Below are positions 26,526 through 35,281 of a DNA stretch of 64,000 nucleotides, in pieces. Location of the stretch: positions 2,456,501 through 2,520,500 of the forward strand of contig NZ_BAABBR010000001.1 of NCBI RefSeq assembly GCF_039538065.1, given 5' to 3'. The notes beneath the pieces were generated by a model. That model was not told where the DNA came from, searched no databases, and saw only the letters and a program-made list of their open reading frames with translations. A program made the translations under genes and the position numbers. This DNA is from Sphingomonas rosea (GTDB taxonomy: Bacteria; Pseudomonadota; Alphaproteobacteria; Sphingomonadales; Sphingomonadaceae). How positions within the stretch are numbered: the first letter of the stretch is position 1; each line of letters opens with the position of its first letter.

Positions 26526-28058
26526 ATGACCGACAAGCCTGTGCCGCCAACCACGACCGACGCCGGCATCCCGGTCCAGAGCGACGAACATTCGCTCAGC
26601 CTCGGCGCGGACGGGCCGCTGGTCCTCAACGACTTCTACCTCATCGAGCAGATGGCGAATTTCAATCGCGAGCGGATTCCCGAGCGGCAGCCGCATGCCA
26701 AGGGCTCGGGCGCGTTCGGTCATTACGAGACCACCGCCGACGTCTCGCGCTACACCAAGGCCAAGATCTTCCAGCCTGGCGCCCGGAGCGAGGCCGCGAT
26801 GCGCTTCTCGACCGTCGCGGGCGAGCGGGGCAGCCCCGACACCTGGCGCGATCCGCGCGGCTTCTCGGTCAAGCTCTATACCGAGGACGGCAATTTCGAC
26901 ATGGTCGGCAACAACACGCCGGTCTTCTTCATTCGCGATCCGCTGAAGTTCCAGCACTTCATCCGCAGCCAGAAGCGCCGCGCCGACAACGGGCTGCGCG
27001 ACCATGACATGCAGTGGGATTTCTGGACGCTGAGCCCTGAAAGCGCTCACCAGGTCACCTATCTGATGGGCGACCGCGGCATCCCCAAGAACTGGCGCGA
27101 GATGAACGGCTACGGCAGCCACACCTACATGCTGATCAACGAGGCCGGCGAGAAGTTCTTCGTCAAATTCCACTGGATGACCGACGTCGGCAGCGAGAGC
27201 GGCAACGCCTATCTCGGCCAGGACGAGGCCGATCGGCTGGCCGGCACCGACGGCGACTATCACCGCCGCGACCTGTTCGATCATATCGCCAAGGGTGACT
27301 ATCCGAGCTGGACCCTCAAGTGGCAGATCATGCCCTTCGAGGAAGCCAAGACATACCGGATCAATCCGTTCGACCTGACCAAGGTCTGGCCGCACGGCGA
27401 CTATCCGCTGATCGAGGTCGGCAAGCTCACGCTCACCACCAACCCGGTCGACTGGGACACGCAGATCGAGCAGCTCGCCTTCGAACCCAACAACATGGTG
27501 CCCGGCACCGGCCTGTCGCCCGACAAGATGCTGCTCGCCCGCGGCTTCGCTTATGCCGACGCGCATCGCCACAGGCTCGGCGTCAACTACAAGCAGATCC
27601 CGGTCAACGCGCCCAAGTCGCCCGTCCACAGCTATTCGCGCGGTGGCGCGATGCGGGTGCAGAACGCGCTCGACCCGGTCTACGCGCCCAACAGCTACGG
27701 CGGCCCCGCGGCCCAGCCGCAGGTGGGCGGCGAGGCGACCTGGCATGCCGACGGCGAGATGGTTCGCGCCGCCTATACGCTGCGGCAGGATGACGACGAC
27801 TTCAGCCAGCCCCGCGACCTCATCCGCAAGGTGATGGACGAGGAACAGCGCGGCCGGCTCGTGCAGAACATCGCCGGGCACCTTGCCGACGGGGTCAGCG
27901 AACCCGTCCTCGTCCGTGCCTTCGAATATTGGCGCAACATCGACGAGGAGACCGGCCGCAAGGTCGAGGCCGCGGTCCGCGACCTCCTCGGCGGGAAGTC
28001 GGACGAGCCCGGCATGGCGTCGGCCGAGGCCGTGCGCGAGCCCGAGCTGGCGAAATAG
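26526..28058 (+). CDS. Monofunctional heme catalase
   Basis: A 510-residue catalase that disproportionates hydrogen peroxide in the cytoplasm. The distal histidine lies in [16 protein letters not shown], the distal asparagine in [18 protein letters not shown], and the proximal heme tyrosine in [14 protein letters not shown], followed by NYKQIPVN. The length fits the small-subunit clades. ATG 26526 has GAAGGA eight bases upstream. The next gene, a PfpI/DJ-1 protein, starts 44 bp downstream and is likely in the same transcript, as stress genes of this type often are. No OxyR-type site was recognised in the upstream interval. Confidence 0.95.
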   Translation: MTDKPVPPTTTDAGIPVQSDEHSLSLGADGPLVLNDFYLIEQMANFNRERIPERQPHAKGSGAFGHYETTADVSRYTKAKIFQPGARSEAAMRFSTVAGERGSPDTWRDPRGFSVKLYTEDGNFDMVGNNTPVFFIRDPLKFQHFIRSQKRRADNGLRDHDMQWDFWTLSPESAHQVTYLMGDRGIPKNWREMNGYGSHTYMLINEAGEKFFVKFHWMTDVGSESGNAYLGQDEADRLAGTDGDYHRRDLFDHIAKGDYPSWTLKWQIMPFEEAKTYRINPFDLTKVWPHGDYPLIEVGKLTLTTNPVDWDTQIEQLAFEPNNMVPGTGLSPDKMLLARGFAYADAHRHRLGVNYKQIPVNAPKSPVHSYSRGGAMRVQNALDPVYAPNSYGGPAAQPQVGGEATWHADGEMVRAAYTLRQDDDDFSQPRDLIRKVMDEEQRGRLVQNIAGHLADGVSEPVLVRAFEYWRNIDEETGRKVEAAVRDLLGGKSDEPGMASAEAVREPELAK

Positions 28059-28102
28059 CCGCCAGCCTCGCGCCCTCCCCTTTTCTTCAACAGGAATCGA
28101 CC

Positions 28103-28642
28103 ATGTCCCTCGACGCGAAGAACGTTGCCCTTCTCATTGCCCCGCGCGGCACCGAAGACCCGGAATTCACCAAGCCCAGAGCGGCGCTCGAGCAAGCCGG
28201 TGTCACGGTGACCGTCGTCGGGCTGGAAGCCGACGATGCGCAGACGGTGAACAATGACCTCGACCCCGCCTCGACGATCAAGGTCGACACGACGATCGAC
28301 GAGGTCGATCCTTCCGATTTCGACGCCGTCGTGGTGCCGGGTGGGACGGTCGGCGCCGACAAGCTTCGCTCCTCACCAGCCGTGGTGACATTCGTCGGCG
28401 CTTTCCTCAAGGCCGGCAAGCCGGTCGCGGCCATCTGCCACGCGCCGTGGGTGCTGATCGAGACCGGCGCCCTGCGCGGTCGCACCTTGACCTCCTATCC
28501 GACCGTCCAGACCGACGTCCGCAACGCCGGCGCGACCTGGGTCGACCAGGAAGTCGTGGTCGACTCCAACCTCGTCACCAGCCGCAATCCGGACGACCTT
28601 CCCGCCTTCTGCTCGGCGATCCTGAAGCAGCTCGCCGGCTAG
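28103..28642 (+). CDS. PfpI/DJ-1 family protein
   Basis: A 179-residue class I glutamine-amidotransferase-like protein of the PfpI (DJ-1, YhbO-like) family. The nucleophile elbow is AAICHAPWVLIE with the reactive cysteine followed by His, and RGTEDPEF carries the conserved N-terminal acidic residue. VVPGGTVGADKLR is the oxyanion strand. Members act as stress-protective deglycases, chaperones or intracellular peptidases; which applies is not decided by the sequence. It sits 44 bp downstream of catalase on the same strand and probably shares its promoter, pointing to an oxidative or general stress role. AGGA precedes ATG 28103. Confidence 0.9.
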   Translation: MSLDAKNVALLIAPRGTEDPEFTKPRAALEQAGVTVTVVGLEADDAQTVNNDLDPASTIKVDTTIDEVDPSDFDAVVVPGGTVGADKLRSSPAVVTFVGAFLKAGKPVAAICHAPWVLIETGALRGRTLTSYPTVQTDVRNAGATWVDQEVVVDSNLVTSRNPDDLPAFCSAILKQLAG

Positions 28643-28691
28643 GTTCGCGCGGCGAGGCTCTGGCGGGCTGCTGACCCCGCAGGCCCACCCG

Positions 28692-29723
28692 TCAGGCCCG
28701 TCGCCGGACGAGATGCTTTCCGTCCGGCAGCTGCTCGAACACCCATTGCTGGCCCGTGAAGAGCCGGATCACGTCGGCCGCCGTCCGGGCATGGCCGCCC
28801 GGCTTCACCGTTGTGAAGGTCCCGCCTCCGGCCAGTGCGAACGGCAGCAACAGCTGGTCCGCGAGATACGGTCCGGCAAACGCATCCGAGGCCAGAAAGC
28901 CCGCCATCCGGGTCGCCGCCGTCTTGGCCAGTGACTCCGCCGACACCCCGAGCTTGCCGAAGCCGGTGACGACCTCGGTCACCTGCTCGAACTCGGCTTC
29001 GAGCAACAGCGCGTTGCCGGGCCCCTGATCATCCTTCAGCTGCCGAACCGTGAACGCATCGTCCGGCCAGTCCGGCAACACCTTGCGCGCCGCGGCGAGC
29101 TCGCGGTCGGCGATATCGAACGGCAAGCCGGCAAAGATCGCGGTCGCGGACACGGCGCGGAGGGCGCCGCGCTCGAGGCAGTCGATGGGCACGAGCTTGC
29201 TCGGCTGGATGTCGATCTCGATCCGGCCTCCGCCGCGCGGATAGAAGCCATGGCGGTCGAGACGAAGCGCGATCCGCGCGCCCATCCGCCGAAGCACCGG
29301 GACGAAGGCCCTTTCGATAAATTCGAACGGCGGGGCCATGACATTGTGCGTGCCCCCTTCCAGCACCAGACGCGACGGCGCGTCGGCGAGCAGCAAGGGC
29401 ATCACCACGGTCTGGAAGACAAGGTTGGTGCTGCCCGCCGTGCCGACCGCGAAGCGATATTCGCCGGGCGTGACCGCGCGCGGCGTGAAGCTCATCTCGG
29501 AGGAGCCGACCGCTACGCCCTCGGCGAAGGCACCGCCGATCGCCAGCGCGGCTTCGATCGCGGTCACGTGCTGGCGCATCAGCCCGGGCTTGCTTCGCTT
29601 GCCCCGGACCCGCACGATCCGGAACGGCTGCCCGGTGGCGAGCGAGAGGGCGCACGCGTTGCGGACGACCTGCCCGCCCCCTTCGCCTTCCGAACCATCG
29701 ATCTCGATCATCTGCCTGATCAT
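28692..29723 (-). CDS. rtcA: RNA 3'-terminal phosphate cyclase RtcA
   Basis: A 343-residue enzyme that converts RNA 3'-phosphates to 2',3'-cyclic phosphates through an adenylated histidine. The family start IDGSEGEGGGQVVRNA, the RGKRSKPGL loop, FYPRGGGRIE and the C-terminal nucleophile region TVKPGGHARTAADV (the His in GGHA) are all present, and length is normal. ATG 29723 has AAAGGA just upstream. It is the second gene after rtcB, 52 bp away, separated by one arm of a perfect palindrome. It converges on the PfpI gene. It works with RtcB in RNA end healing and sealing under RtcR control. Confidence 0.95.
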   Translation of the reverse strand: MIRQMIEIDGSEGEGGGQVVRNACALSLATGQPFRIVRVRGKRSKPGLMRQHVTAIEAALAIGGAFAEGVAVGSSEMSFTPRAVTPGEYRFAVGTAGSTNLVFQTVVMPLLLADAPSRLVLEGGTHNVMAPPFEFIERAFVPVLRRMGARIALRLDRHGFYPRGGGRIEIDIQPSKLVPIDCLERGALRAVSATAIFAGLPFDIADRELAAARKVLPDWPDDAFTVRQLKDDQGPGNALLLEAEFEQVTEVVTGFGKLGVSAESLAKTAATRMAGFLASDAFAGPYLADQLLLPFALAGGGTFTTVKPGGHARTAADVIRLFTGQQWVFEQLPDGKHLVRRRA

Positions 29724-29760
29724 TTCCTTTAAGACTGCCGGGAGCAGTGGTTAGAGAGGC

Positions 29761-29793
29761 GTTTGCGTGAAAGGCTCAGCCTTTCACGCAAAC
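29761..29793 (-). repeat. Perfect 33-nt palindrome centred on the rtcB stop codon
   Basis: Sixteen bases on each side (GTTTGCGTGAAAGGCT and its exact complement) pair around a single central base; the rtcB TGA (29778-29776) forms the apex. In RNA this gives a stem of up to about 15 bp. No T-run follows, so it is a possible processing or attenuation hairpin between rtcB and rtcA rather than a classic terminator. Confidence 0.7.
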
Positions 29794-31002
29794 CACCTGC
29801 TTGAGGGTGTGGACGATCTCCACCAGGTCCGCCTGCGCGGCCATGACGGCCTCGATCGGCTTGTAGGCCTTCGGGGTCTCGTCGATGACGCCCGCGTCCT
29901 TGCGGCACTCCACGCCCGCCGTGTCGGCAATGTGCTCGTCGAGCGACACCAGCTTCTTGGCGGCGGTCCGGCTCATCACCCGGCCGGCACCGTGCGAGCA
30001 GCTGTCGAACGATTCCGCGTTGCCGAGTCCACGCACGATGAACGACTTGGCGCCCATCGACCCGGGGATGATCCCGAGCACACCCTTGGCGGCCCGCACC
30101 GCGCCCTTGCGGGTCACGAGCACGTTTTCGCCGAAATGCTGTTCGCGCGAGACATAGTTGTGGTGGCAGTTCACCGCCTCCAGCTCGGCATCGAAGGGCT
30201 TCGCGATCTGCGTCCGAAGCGCGCGAATGACGTTGGTCATCATCATCCGTCGGTTGAGCGCGGCATAGTCCTGCGCCCAGCCGACCGCCTCGACATAATC
30301 GTCGAAATGATCGGTCCCCTCGGGGAAGTAGGCGAGGTCCTGATCGGGCAGGTTGATGTGCCACTTGCGCATGTCCCGCTTCGCTAGCTCGATGAAGAAG
30401 CTACCGATCGCATTGCCCACGCCCCGGCTTCCCGAGTGGAGCATCACCCACACGCGCTGGTCCTCGTCGAGGCACAGCTCGATGAAGTGGTTGCCAGTGC
30501 CGAGCGTCCCCAGATGCACGAGGTTGTTCGTGTTCTTGAGACGCGGATGCCGGTCGCAAATCCGCGCGAAGCGCTGCGCGAGCGTCGCCCAGGCCTCGAT
30601 GATCGCCGGCGGCGGGCTGCCCCACGAACCGTGATCGCGCTGGCCCCGCCCGACCGACCGGCCGTGCGGCACCGCCTGCTCGATTGCCGAGCGAATGGCC
30701 TCGAGGTTGTCCGGAAGGTCGCTCGCCACCAGCGAGGTCCGCGCCGCCATCATGCCGCAGCCGATGTCGACCCCGACCGCCGCCGGGATCACCGCGCCCT
30801 TGGTCGGGATCACCGAGCCCACGGTCGCGCCGATGCCGACATGGACGTCGGGCATCGCGGCCACATGCTTGAACACGAACGGCATCTGCGCCGCGCGGGA
30901 AAGCTGGGCGCGGGCTTCGTCTTCCACCGGCACGCCCCGCGTCCACATCTTGATCGGAACGCCGCCCTCGACGTGCTGATAGTCGTACAAAGTCTCGGTC
31001 AT
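29776..31002 (-). CDS. rtcB: RNA ligase RtcB (3'-phosphate/5'-hydroxyl ligase)
   Basis: A 408-residue GTP-dependent RNA ligase that joins 2',3'-cyclic phosphate or 3'-phosphate ends to 5'-hydroxyl ends. Metal-binding and guanylylation motifs are visible: MPDVHVGIGATVGS, VGVDIGCGMMA (Mn-binding Cys), GTLGTGNHFIE, HSGSRGVGN, NCHHNY and CSHGAGRVMSR, whose histidine takes the GMP. Length is typical of the short bacterial clade. Its start lies 76 bp downstream of a tRNA-like element on the same strand and about 226 bp downstream of the predicted sigma-54 start, so it should be expressed only on RtcR activation. AGGAGGT precedes ATG 31002. Confidence 0.96.
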   Translation of the reverse strand: MTETLYDYQHVEGGVPIKMWTRGVPVEDEARAQLSRAAQMPFVFKHVAAMPDVHVGIGATVGSVIPTKGAVIPAAVGVDIGCGMMAARTSLVASDLPDNLEAIRSAIEQAVPHGRSVGRGQRDHGSWGSPPPAIIEAWATLAQRFARICDRHPRLKNTNNLVHLGTLGTGNHFIELCLDEDQRVWVMLHSGSRGVGNAIGSFFIELAKRDMRKWHINLPDQDLAYFPEGTDHFDDYVEAVGWAQDYAALNRRMMMTNVIRALRTQIAKPFDAELEAVNCHHNYVSREQHFGENVLVTRKGAVRAAKGVLGIIPGSMGAKSFIVRGLGNAESFDSCSHGAGRVMSRTAAKKLVSLDEHIADTAGVECRKDAGVIDETPKAYKPIEAVMAAQADLVEIVHTLKQVVCVKG

Positions 31003-31077
31003 CCTGACCTCCTGAAATCATCTTGGTGCCCGCGACATGGAGTGGCGAGACATTTCGCGCGTTTGAGGTCGCCCGGG

Positions 31078-31151
31078 TCAGGGAGGCAGGATCTGAACCT
31101 GCGACGCCCGGTTTCCAAAACCGGTGCTCTGCCTGGCTGAGCTACACCCTG
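31078..31151 (-). tRNA. tRNA-Pro(TGG)-like RNA in the rtcBA leader, degenerate
   Basis: The 74-base minus-strand sequence folds as a cloverleaf: 7-bp acceptor with one U6-U67 mismatch (CAGGGTG with CTCCCTG), D-arm GCTC/GAGC with a normal G18-G19 loop, anticodon stem CCGGT/ACCGG around TTTGGAA (anticodon TGG), variable GCGTC, and T-stem GCAGG/CCTGC. C1-G72, A73 and the TGG anticodon are bacterial tRNA-Pro identity features. The T-loop is TTCAGAT, with G where A58 is expected, and the 3' end is ACCC, so CCA is not encoded. It lies inside the predicted sigma-54 rtcBA transcript and may be a decoy, sensor or substrate rather than an ordinary tRNA; a functioning tRNA-Pro is not excluded. Confidence 0.75.
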
Positions 31152-31162
31152 TGAAATCCTCT

Positions 31163-31190
31163 GGGGCGGCCGGCCCATTCCGACCGCCCC
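31163..31190 (-). ncRNA. GC-rich leader hairpin before the tRNA-like element
   Basis: On the minus strand GGGGCGGTCGG and CCGGCCGCCCC pair in an 11-bp stem with one G-U wobble around loop AATGGG. It lies between the predicted sigma-54 start (near 31229) and the tRNA-like sequence, so it would be part of the rtcBA leader RNA. Confidence 0.5.
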
Positions 31191-31239
31191 GGCTTCCGCG
31201 ATCGGCCGAGATGTTCGCCTCGACCGACGAATATTCATG

Positions 31240-31255
31240 AGCACGGGGCGTGCCA
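31240..31255 (-). promoter_or_regulatory. Sigma-54 promoter of the tRNA-like/rtcB/rtcA transcript
   Basis: On the minus strand TGGCAC-GCCCC-GTGCT has a perfect -24 element, GG and GC at the required spacing and a good -12 element. Transcription should start near 31229 and run through the leader hairpin, the tRNA-like RNA, rtcB and rtcA. RtcR, encoded divergently, is the matching activator. Confidence 0.8.
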
Positions 31256-31376
31256 AAGGATCGCTAAGATCGGTAAAAATCGCGTAAGTGTCTGTTAGTG
31301 CGTGATAATATTCTTGCGACGGAAGGCTAAGCAGCGAGACCTTCCCTCGCTTCATCTTATCTCTTAGGATTGCCCT

Positions 31377-31392
31377 TTATCTCTGGAGATAA
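31377..31392. promoter_or_regulatory. Palindrome over the rtcR ribosome binding site
   Basis: TTATCTC-TG-GAGATAA is a perfect dyad whose right arm includes the GGAG Shine-Dalgarno of rtcR. A third half-site, CTTATCTC, lies at 31356-31363. It could be an RtcR binding site or an RNA hairpin occluding rtcR translation. Confidence 0.45.
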
Positions 31393-31394
31393 GA

Positions 31395-32987
31395 ATGAAG
31401 CCGCTGGTGGTGATCGGATTTCTCGGCTCCACGCTCGATGCGAGCAAGTTCGGCCCGTCGCGGTGGAACAAGTGGCGTCCGACGGTCGGCCTCACCATGC
31501 ACGAGGACCTGCGCGTCGACCGCCTGATCCTCCTCCACGGCACCGCGCACCGCCGGCTCGCCGAGGCCGTCACCGAGGACATCGCGTCGGTGTCACCCGA
31601 AACGCAGGTCGAACCGCGCCTGCTCGACTTCAACGATCCCTGGGACTTCGAGGAAGTCTACGGCAAGCTCCTCGACTTCGCCCGCGCCGAGCCGTTCGAT
31701 CCCGAGATCGAGGACTACCTCGTCCACATCACCACCGGCACCCATGTCGCGCAGATCTGCCTGTTCCTGCTGACCGAAGCGCGATACCTGCCCGGCAAGC
31801 TGCTCCAGACGCAGCCCGAACGCGGCACGGCCAGCCCGGTCGGGAGCTGGACGACCATCGACCTCGACCTGTCGCGCTACGACAGCATCGCCACGCGCTT
31901 CGCAGCGGCCAGCGCCGAGAGCACCTCGTTCCTGAAGTCGGGAATCGATACCCGGAGCGCCACCTTCAACCGCATGATCGACGAGATCGAGCGCGTCGCG
32001 CTGCGCTCCAAGGCGCCGGTGCTGCTGATGGGCCCGACGGGGGCGGGCAAGAGCCTGCTGGCGCGGCGCATCTACGAACTGAAGAAGCTCAAGCACCAGG
32101 TCGCCGGCCCCTTCGTCGAGGTGAATTGTGCGACGCTGAAAGGCGACGGCGCGATGTCGGCGCTGTTCGGGCACCGCAAGGGCGCCTTCACCGGCGCCGT
32201 TGCCGAGCGGCCGGGCCTGCTTCGCGCCGCCGATCGCGGCATGCTGTTCCTCGACGAGATCGGCGAACTGGGCCTCGACGAACAGGCGATGATCCTGCGC
32301 GCAGTCGAGGACAAGCGCTTCCTGCCCGTCGGCGCCGACAAGGAGACGGCGTCCGAATTCCAGTTGATCGCGGGCACCAACCGGGATTTGGGAGAAGCCG
32401 TCGCGAACGGCAGCTTCCGCGACGATCTCTATGCCCGGCTCAATTTGTGGACGTTCACCCTCCCGGGACTGGCCGACCGCCGCGAGGATATCGAACCCAA
32501 TCTCGACTATGAGCTCGATCGTTTCGCGGAACGCGAGGGAGAGCGCGCGAGCTTCAACAAGGAAGCCCGCCAACGCTATCTTGCCTATGCGACGGGCCCG
32601 GAGGCGAGCTGGCCCGGCAATTTCCGCGACCTGGCGGCGAGCGTGACGCGCATGGCGACGCTGAGCCCCAAAGGCCGGATCGACCTTGCCTGCGTCGACG
32701 CCGAAATCGCGCGGCTGCAGCGAAACTGGTCGGGCCAGGCCGGCGCGGCGGCCGACGACCTTGCGAGCCTGCTCGATGCTGAAGCCCTCGCGGGGATCGA
32801 TCCGTTCGATCGCGTCCAGCTCGCCGAGACCGTCCGCGTCTGCCGCCGCAGTCGATCGCTCTCGGAAGCCGGCCGCGCGCTGTTCGCCGCCTCGCGGAGC
32901 CGACGGACCTCCGCCAACGATGCCGACCGCCTGCGCAAATATCTTGCCCGCTTTGGCCTCGACTGGGCAACGGTCACCGCCGGCTGA
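31395..32987 (+). CDS. rtcR: Transcriptional activator RtcR (CARF + sigma-54 AAA+)
   Basis: A 530-residue activator of the rtcBA operon. The N-terminal CARF-type domain (about 1-160) has the Rossmann-like start VVIGFLGSTLDASKFG and the ligand-loop strand HITTGTHVAQICLFLLTEAR. The AAA+ domain has Walker A GPTGAGKS (213-220), an intact GAFTGA (263-268) and Walker B LFLDEI (284-289). The C-terminus carries a helix-turn-helix (about 475-530). In this family the CARF domain senses RNA ends or cyclic nucleotides and relieves inhibition of the ATPase. It is divergent from the sigma-54 promoter at 31240-31255. GGAG six bases before ATG 31395 sits inside a palindrome. Confidence 0.95.
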   Translation: MKPLVVIGFLGSTLDASKFGPSRWNKWRPTVGLTMHEDLRVDRLILLHGTAHRRLAEAVTEDIASVSPETQVEPRLLDFNDPWDFEEVYGKLLDFARAEPFDPEIEDYLVHITTGTHVAQICLFLLTEARYLPGKLLQTQPERGTASPVGSWTTIDLDLSRYDSIATRFAAASAESTSFLKSGIDTRSATFNRMIDEIERVALRSKAPVLLMGPTGAGKSLLARRIYELKKLKHQVAGPFVEVNCATLKGDGAMSALFGHRKGAFTGAVAERPGLLRAADRGMLFLDEIGELGLDEQAMILRAVEDKRFLPVGADKETASEFQLIAGTNRDLGEAVANGSFRDDLYARLNLWTFTLPGLADRREDIEPNLDYELDRFAEREGERASFNKEARQRYLAYATGPEASWPGNFRDLAASVTRMATLSPKGRIDLACVDAEIARLQRNWSGQAGAAADDLASLLDAEALAGIDPFDRVQLAETVRVCRRSRSLSEAGRALFAASRSRRTSANDADRLRKYLARFGLDWATVTAG

Positions 32988-33253
32988 CCACGGGTACGCC
33001 GGGCACCGGGATCGCGGCGGCATTGCCGATTTGGCGTTTCGCTGCTATCGGCCGCTCCGCTCGATAGGAATCCGAGCAAGGAGAAAGACATTGCTGGTTC
33101 TTGCCGCCACCCGCGGTGCGACGAGCCCCTTCCTCCGGCCTTTCGCGTAACCGTCCCACGACGCGCGCGGCACGCCGGAACCGGGCTGCCGCACCTCCCT
33201 GACTGAACTGAGGAAGCCGCGCGCCCTTGCGCGTGCCGGCTCGTGGGAAATTC

Positions 33254-35203
33254 ATGAACGAACATTCGATCGTCCGGAGCATGGTGCTTCGGACCGCCGG
33301 CGGCTTGCCGGAATCATCCCCGCTCGCGGCCGCGTTGCTCGAGTGGGCAACACCGCATCGCGATTGGCTGACGCCTGGACGTGTTGACGACCTCGACTGG
33401 CCGGCGCTTCTCGCCAGCCTCGCCGAGCCGCGCGCGGTCGAGGAGCCGTCGCAGTCACTCGATCTCGTCGGCGCGCTTGCCGCGCTGTTGGAACTCCCGC
33501 CTTTCGACGCGGCCCTGCTGACGGCGATGGTCGCGTGCGACCGACTGCCGCGCGTCACCCTGCTCACCAGGATCCTGGGCAAGCACGGACACCATCTGCC
33601 GACGCTCCTTGGCGAGGTGGCCGGCGCGCCGCCGAACGAGGCGGAGCGCCTGGTGCGGCGCAGCGCGCCCATTCGCCTCGACCTCGCCGAGTTCATCCTG
33701 AACCGGCAGGGCGAGCTGGAGGTCATGGTGAGCTGGCCGCTCGAGCGCTTGCTCGATCGCGCGCCCAATGGGGGTGCCGAGATGCTCGAAACCCTGGTCG
33801 GCCAACGCCAGCCGCCAGTGCTCGGCCTTGCCGACTTCGCGCATGTCGCCCACGCCGACTTTCTGGTGCGCCTGCTTCGTGGCGCGGTGAGCCAGCGCGA
33901 ATGCGGGATCAACGTCCTGATCCACGGTCCCCCGGGCACGGGCAAGACCGAGTTCGCCCGTACGCTCGCACACGCCGCCGGCGCGACGCTGCACGGGGTC
34001 GGCGAGGCTGACGACGATGGCGAGGAGCCTAGCCGCTGGGACCGCATCGCAGCGCTGACCCTATCGCAGCGGCTCCTCGCCGGGCGCGGCAATGCGGTCC
34101 TGCTGTTCGACGAGATGGAAGATCTGATCGGCGACGCGCGCCCGTCCGGCGGCGACTGGGTCTCGCGGCGCCAGGGAAGCAAGGTGTTCGTCAACCGATT
34201 GCTCGAAACCAACAAGGTTCCGGTGATCTGGACCACCAACGCCATCGGCAACGTCGACGGGGCCATCCTCCGGCGCATGAGCTTTGTCCTCAAGTTCGAC
34301 CTGCCGAACCGGCGGGCTGCCGAGGCGATGCTGGCGCGCGTCACGCGCGAGGAAGCGGTCGCGCCCAGCCCGCGCCTCACGGCCCTGCTCGCCGCGGCCC
34401 CCGAGACCGCGACCGTACTGCGTGTCGCCTCGCGGGCCGGGCGCCTCGCCGGTGACGTCGATGGCGGCGCCACGGCCGCGGAAGCGCTCGTCCGGGCGCT
34501 GCGCGGAGGTGATCTTGCCCCGCCCCCGCCTGCGGACTTCGACCTCGATCTCCTCGAAAGCGACCATTCGATCGCCAGCCTGTTCGGCTCGATCGGCCGA
34601 CACGATGCCGTCGCCATCCTGTTGAGCGGGCCGCCGGGCACGGGGAAGACAGCGTTCGCGCATCATCTTGCCGAAGCGATCGACCGCCCGCTGCTCGTCA
34701 AGCGGGCCTCCGACCTGCTCTCCAAGTGGGTCGGCGAGACCGAAGCGCAGATCGCGGGCGCATTCGCCGAGGCACGGCAACGCGGCGCACTGCTGCTGTT
34801 CGACGAAGCGGACTCGCTGCTGTTCGATCGTGCAACGGCGCGAACCAGCTGGGAGGTCGGGCAGGTCAATGAACTGCTCACCTGGCTCGACCTGCACCCG
34901 CTTCCGGTCGTCGCGGCCACCAATTACGTCGAGCGACTGGATCCGGCGACCCTGCGCCGCTTCGTCTTCAAGGTCCGCCTCGATCCGATGAGCCCCGCGC
35001 GCGCCGCCCGCGCATTCGAGCGCTTCTTCGGCATGCCGGCACCACGCAGCCTCGGCGAGGTCTCCGGCCTCACGCCGGGCGACTTCCAGGTCGTCAAACG
35101 CCAGCTGCGCTTTATGCCCGCGAGCGGCGGGCAGGAGCTCGTCGACCGCCTCCGCGTCGAAGCGGAGGCAAAGCGTGGCCGTTCGGTGAGGGTGGGTTTC
35201 TGA
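33254..35203 (+). CDS. Tandem AAA+ ATPase of unknown role
   Basis: A 649-residue protein with two AAA+ modules: Walker A GPPGTGKT at about 225-232 and again at about 459-466, with Walker B LLFDEMED in the first and LLFDEADSL in the second, plus ATNYVERLDPATLRRF as sensor/arginine-finger region. The N-terminal 200 residues are helical and unassigned. The arrangement recalls CDC48/SpoVK-type unfoldases, but no known adaptor domain is visible. ATG 33254 is chosen with GGGAAA upstream. It follows rtcR on the same strand after a 266-bp gap, so a link to RNA repair is possible but unproven; the gap holds no clear promoter. Confidence 0.72.
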   Translation: MNEHSIVRSMVLRTAGGLPESSPLAAALLEWATPHRDWLTPGRVDDLDWPALLASLAEPRAVEEPSQSLDLVGALAALLELPPFDAALLTAMVACDRLPRVTLLTRILGKHGHHLPTLLGEVAGAPPNEAERLVRRSAPIRLDLAEFILNRQGELEVMVSWPLERLLDRAPNGGAEMLETLVGQRQPPVLGLADFAHVAHADFLVRLLRGAVSQRECGINVLIHGPPGTGKTEFARTLAHAAGATLHGVGEADDDGEEPSRWDRIAALTLSQRLLAGRGNAVLLFDEMEDLIGDARPSGGDWVSRRQGSKVFVNRLLETNKVPVIWTTNAIGNVDGAILRRMSFVLKFDLPNRRAAEAMLARVTREEAVAPSPRLTALLAAAPETATVLRVASRAGRLAGDVDGGATAAEALVRALRGGDLAPPPPADFDLDLLESDHSIASLFGSIGRHDAVAILLSGPPGTGKTAFAHHLAEAIDRPLLVKRASDLLSKWVGETEAQIAGAFAEARQRGALLLFDEADSLLFDRATARTSWEVGQVNELLTWLDLHPLPVVAATNYVERLDPATLRRFVFKVRLDPMSPARAARAFERFFGMPAPRSLGEVSGLTPGDFQVVKRQLRFMPASGGQELVDRLRVEAEAKRGRSVRVGF

Positions 35204-35281
35204 CGAAGGGGCTCGCGAGGCTTTGCTGCCGAGCGGATCACAGGTCCGAGCGGCGAAGGCCGGGCCTCGTCACCGCACCAC

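Noticed and set aside
33001..33016. Sigma-54 promoter in front of the tandem AAA+ gene.
   Set aside because: Spacing fits, but the -12 element is poor (TCGCG), and it lies 238 bp before the start.
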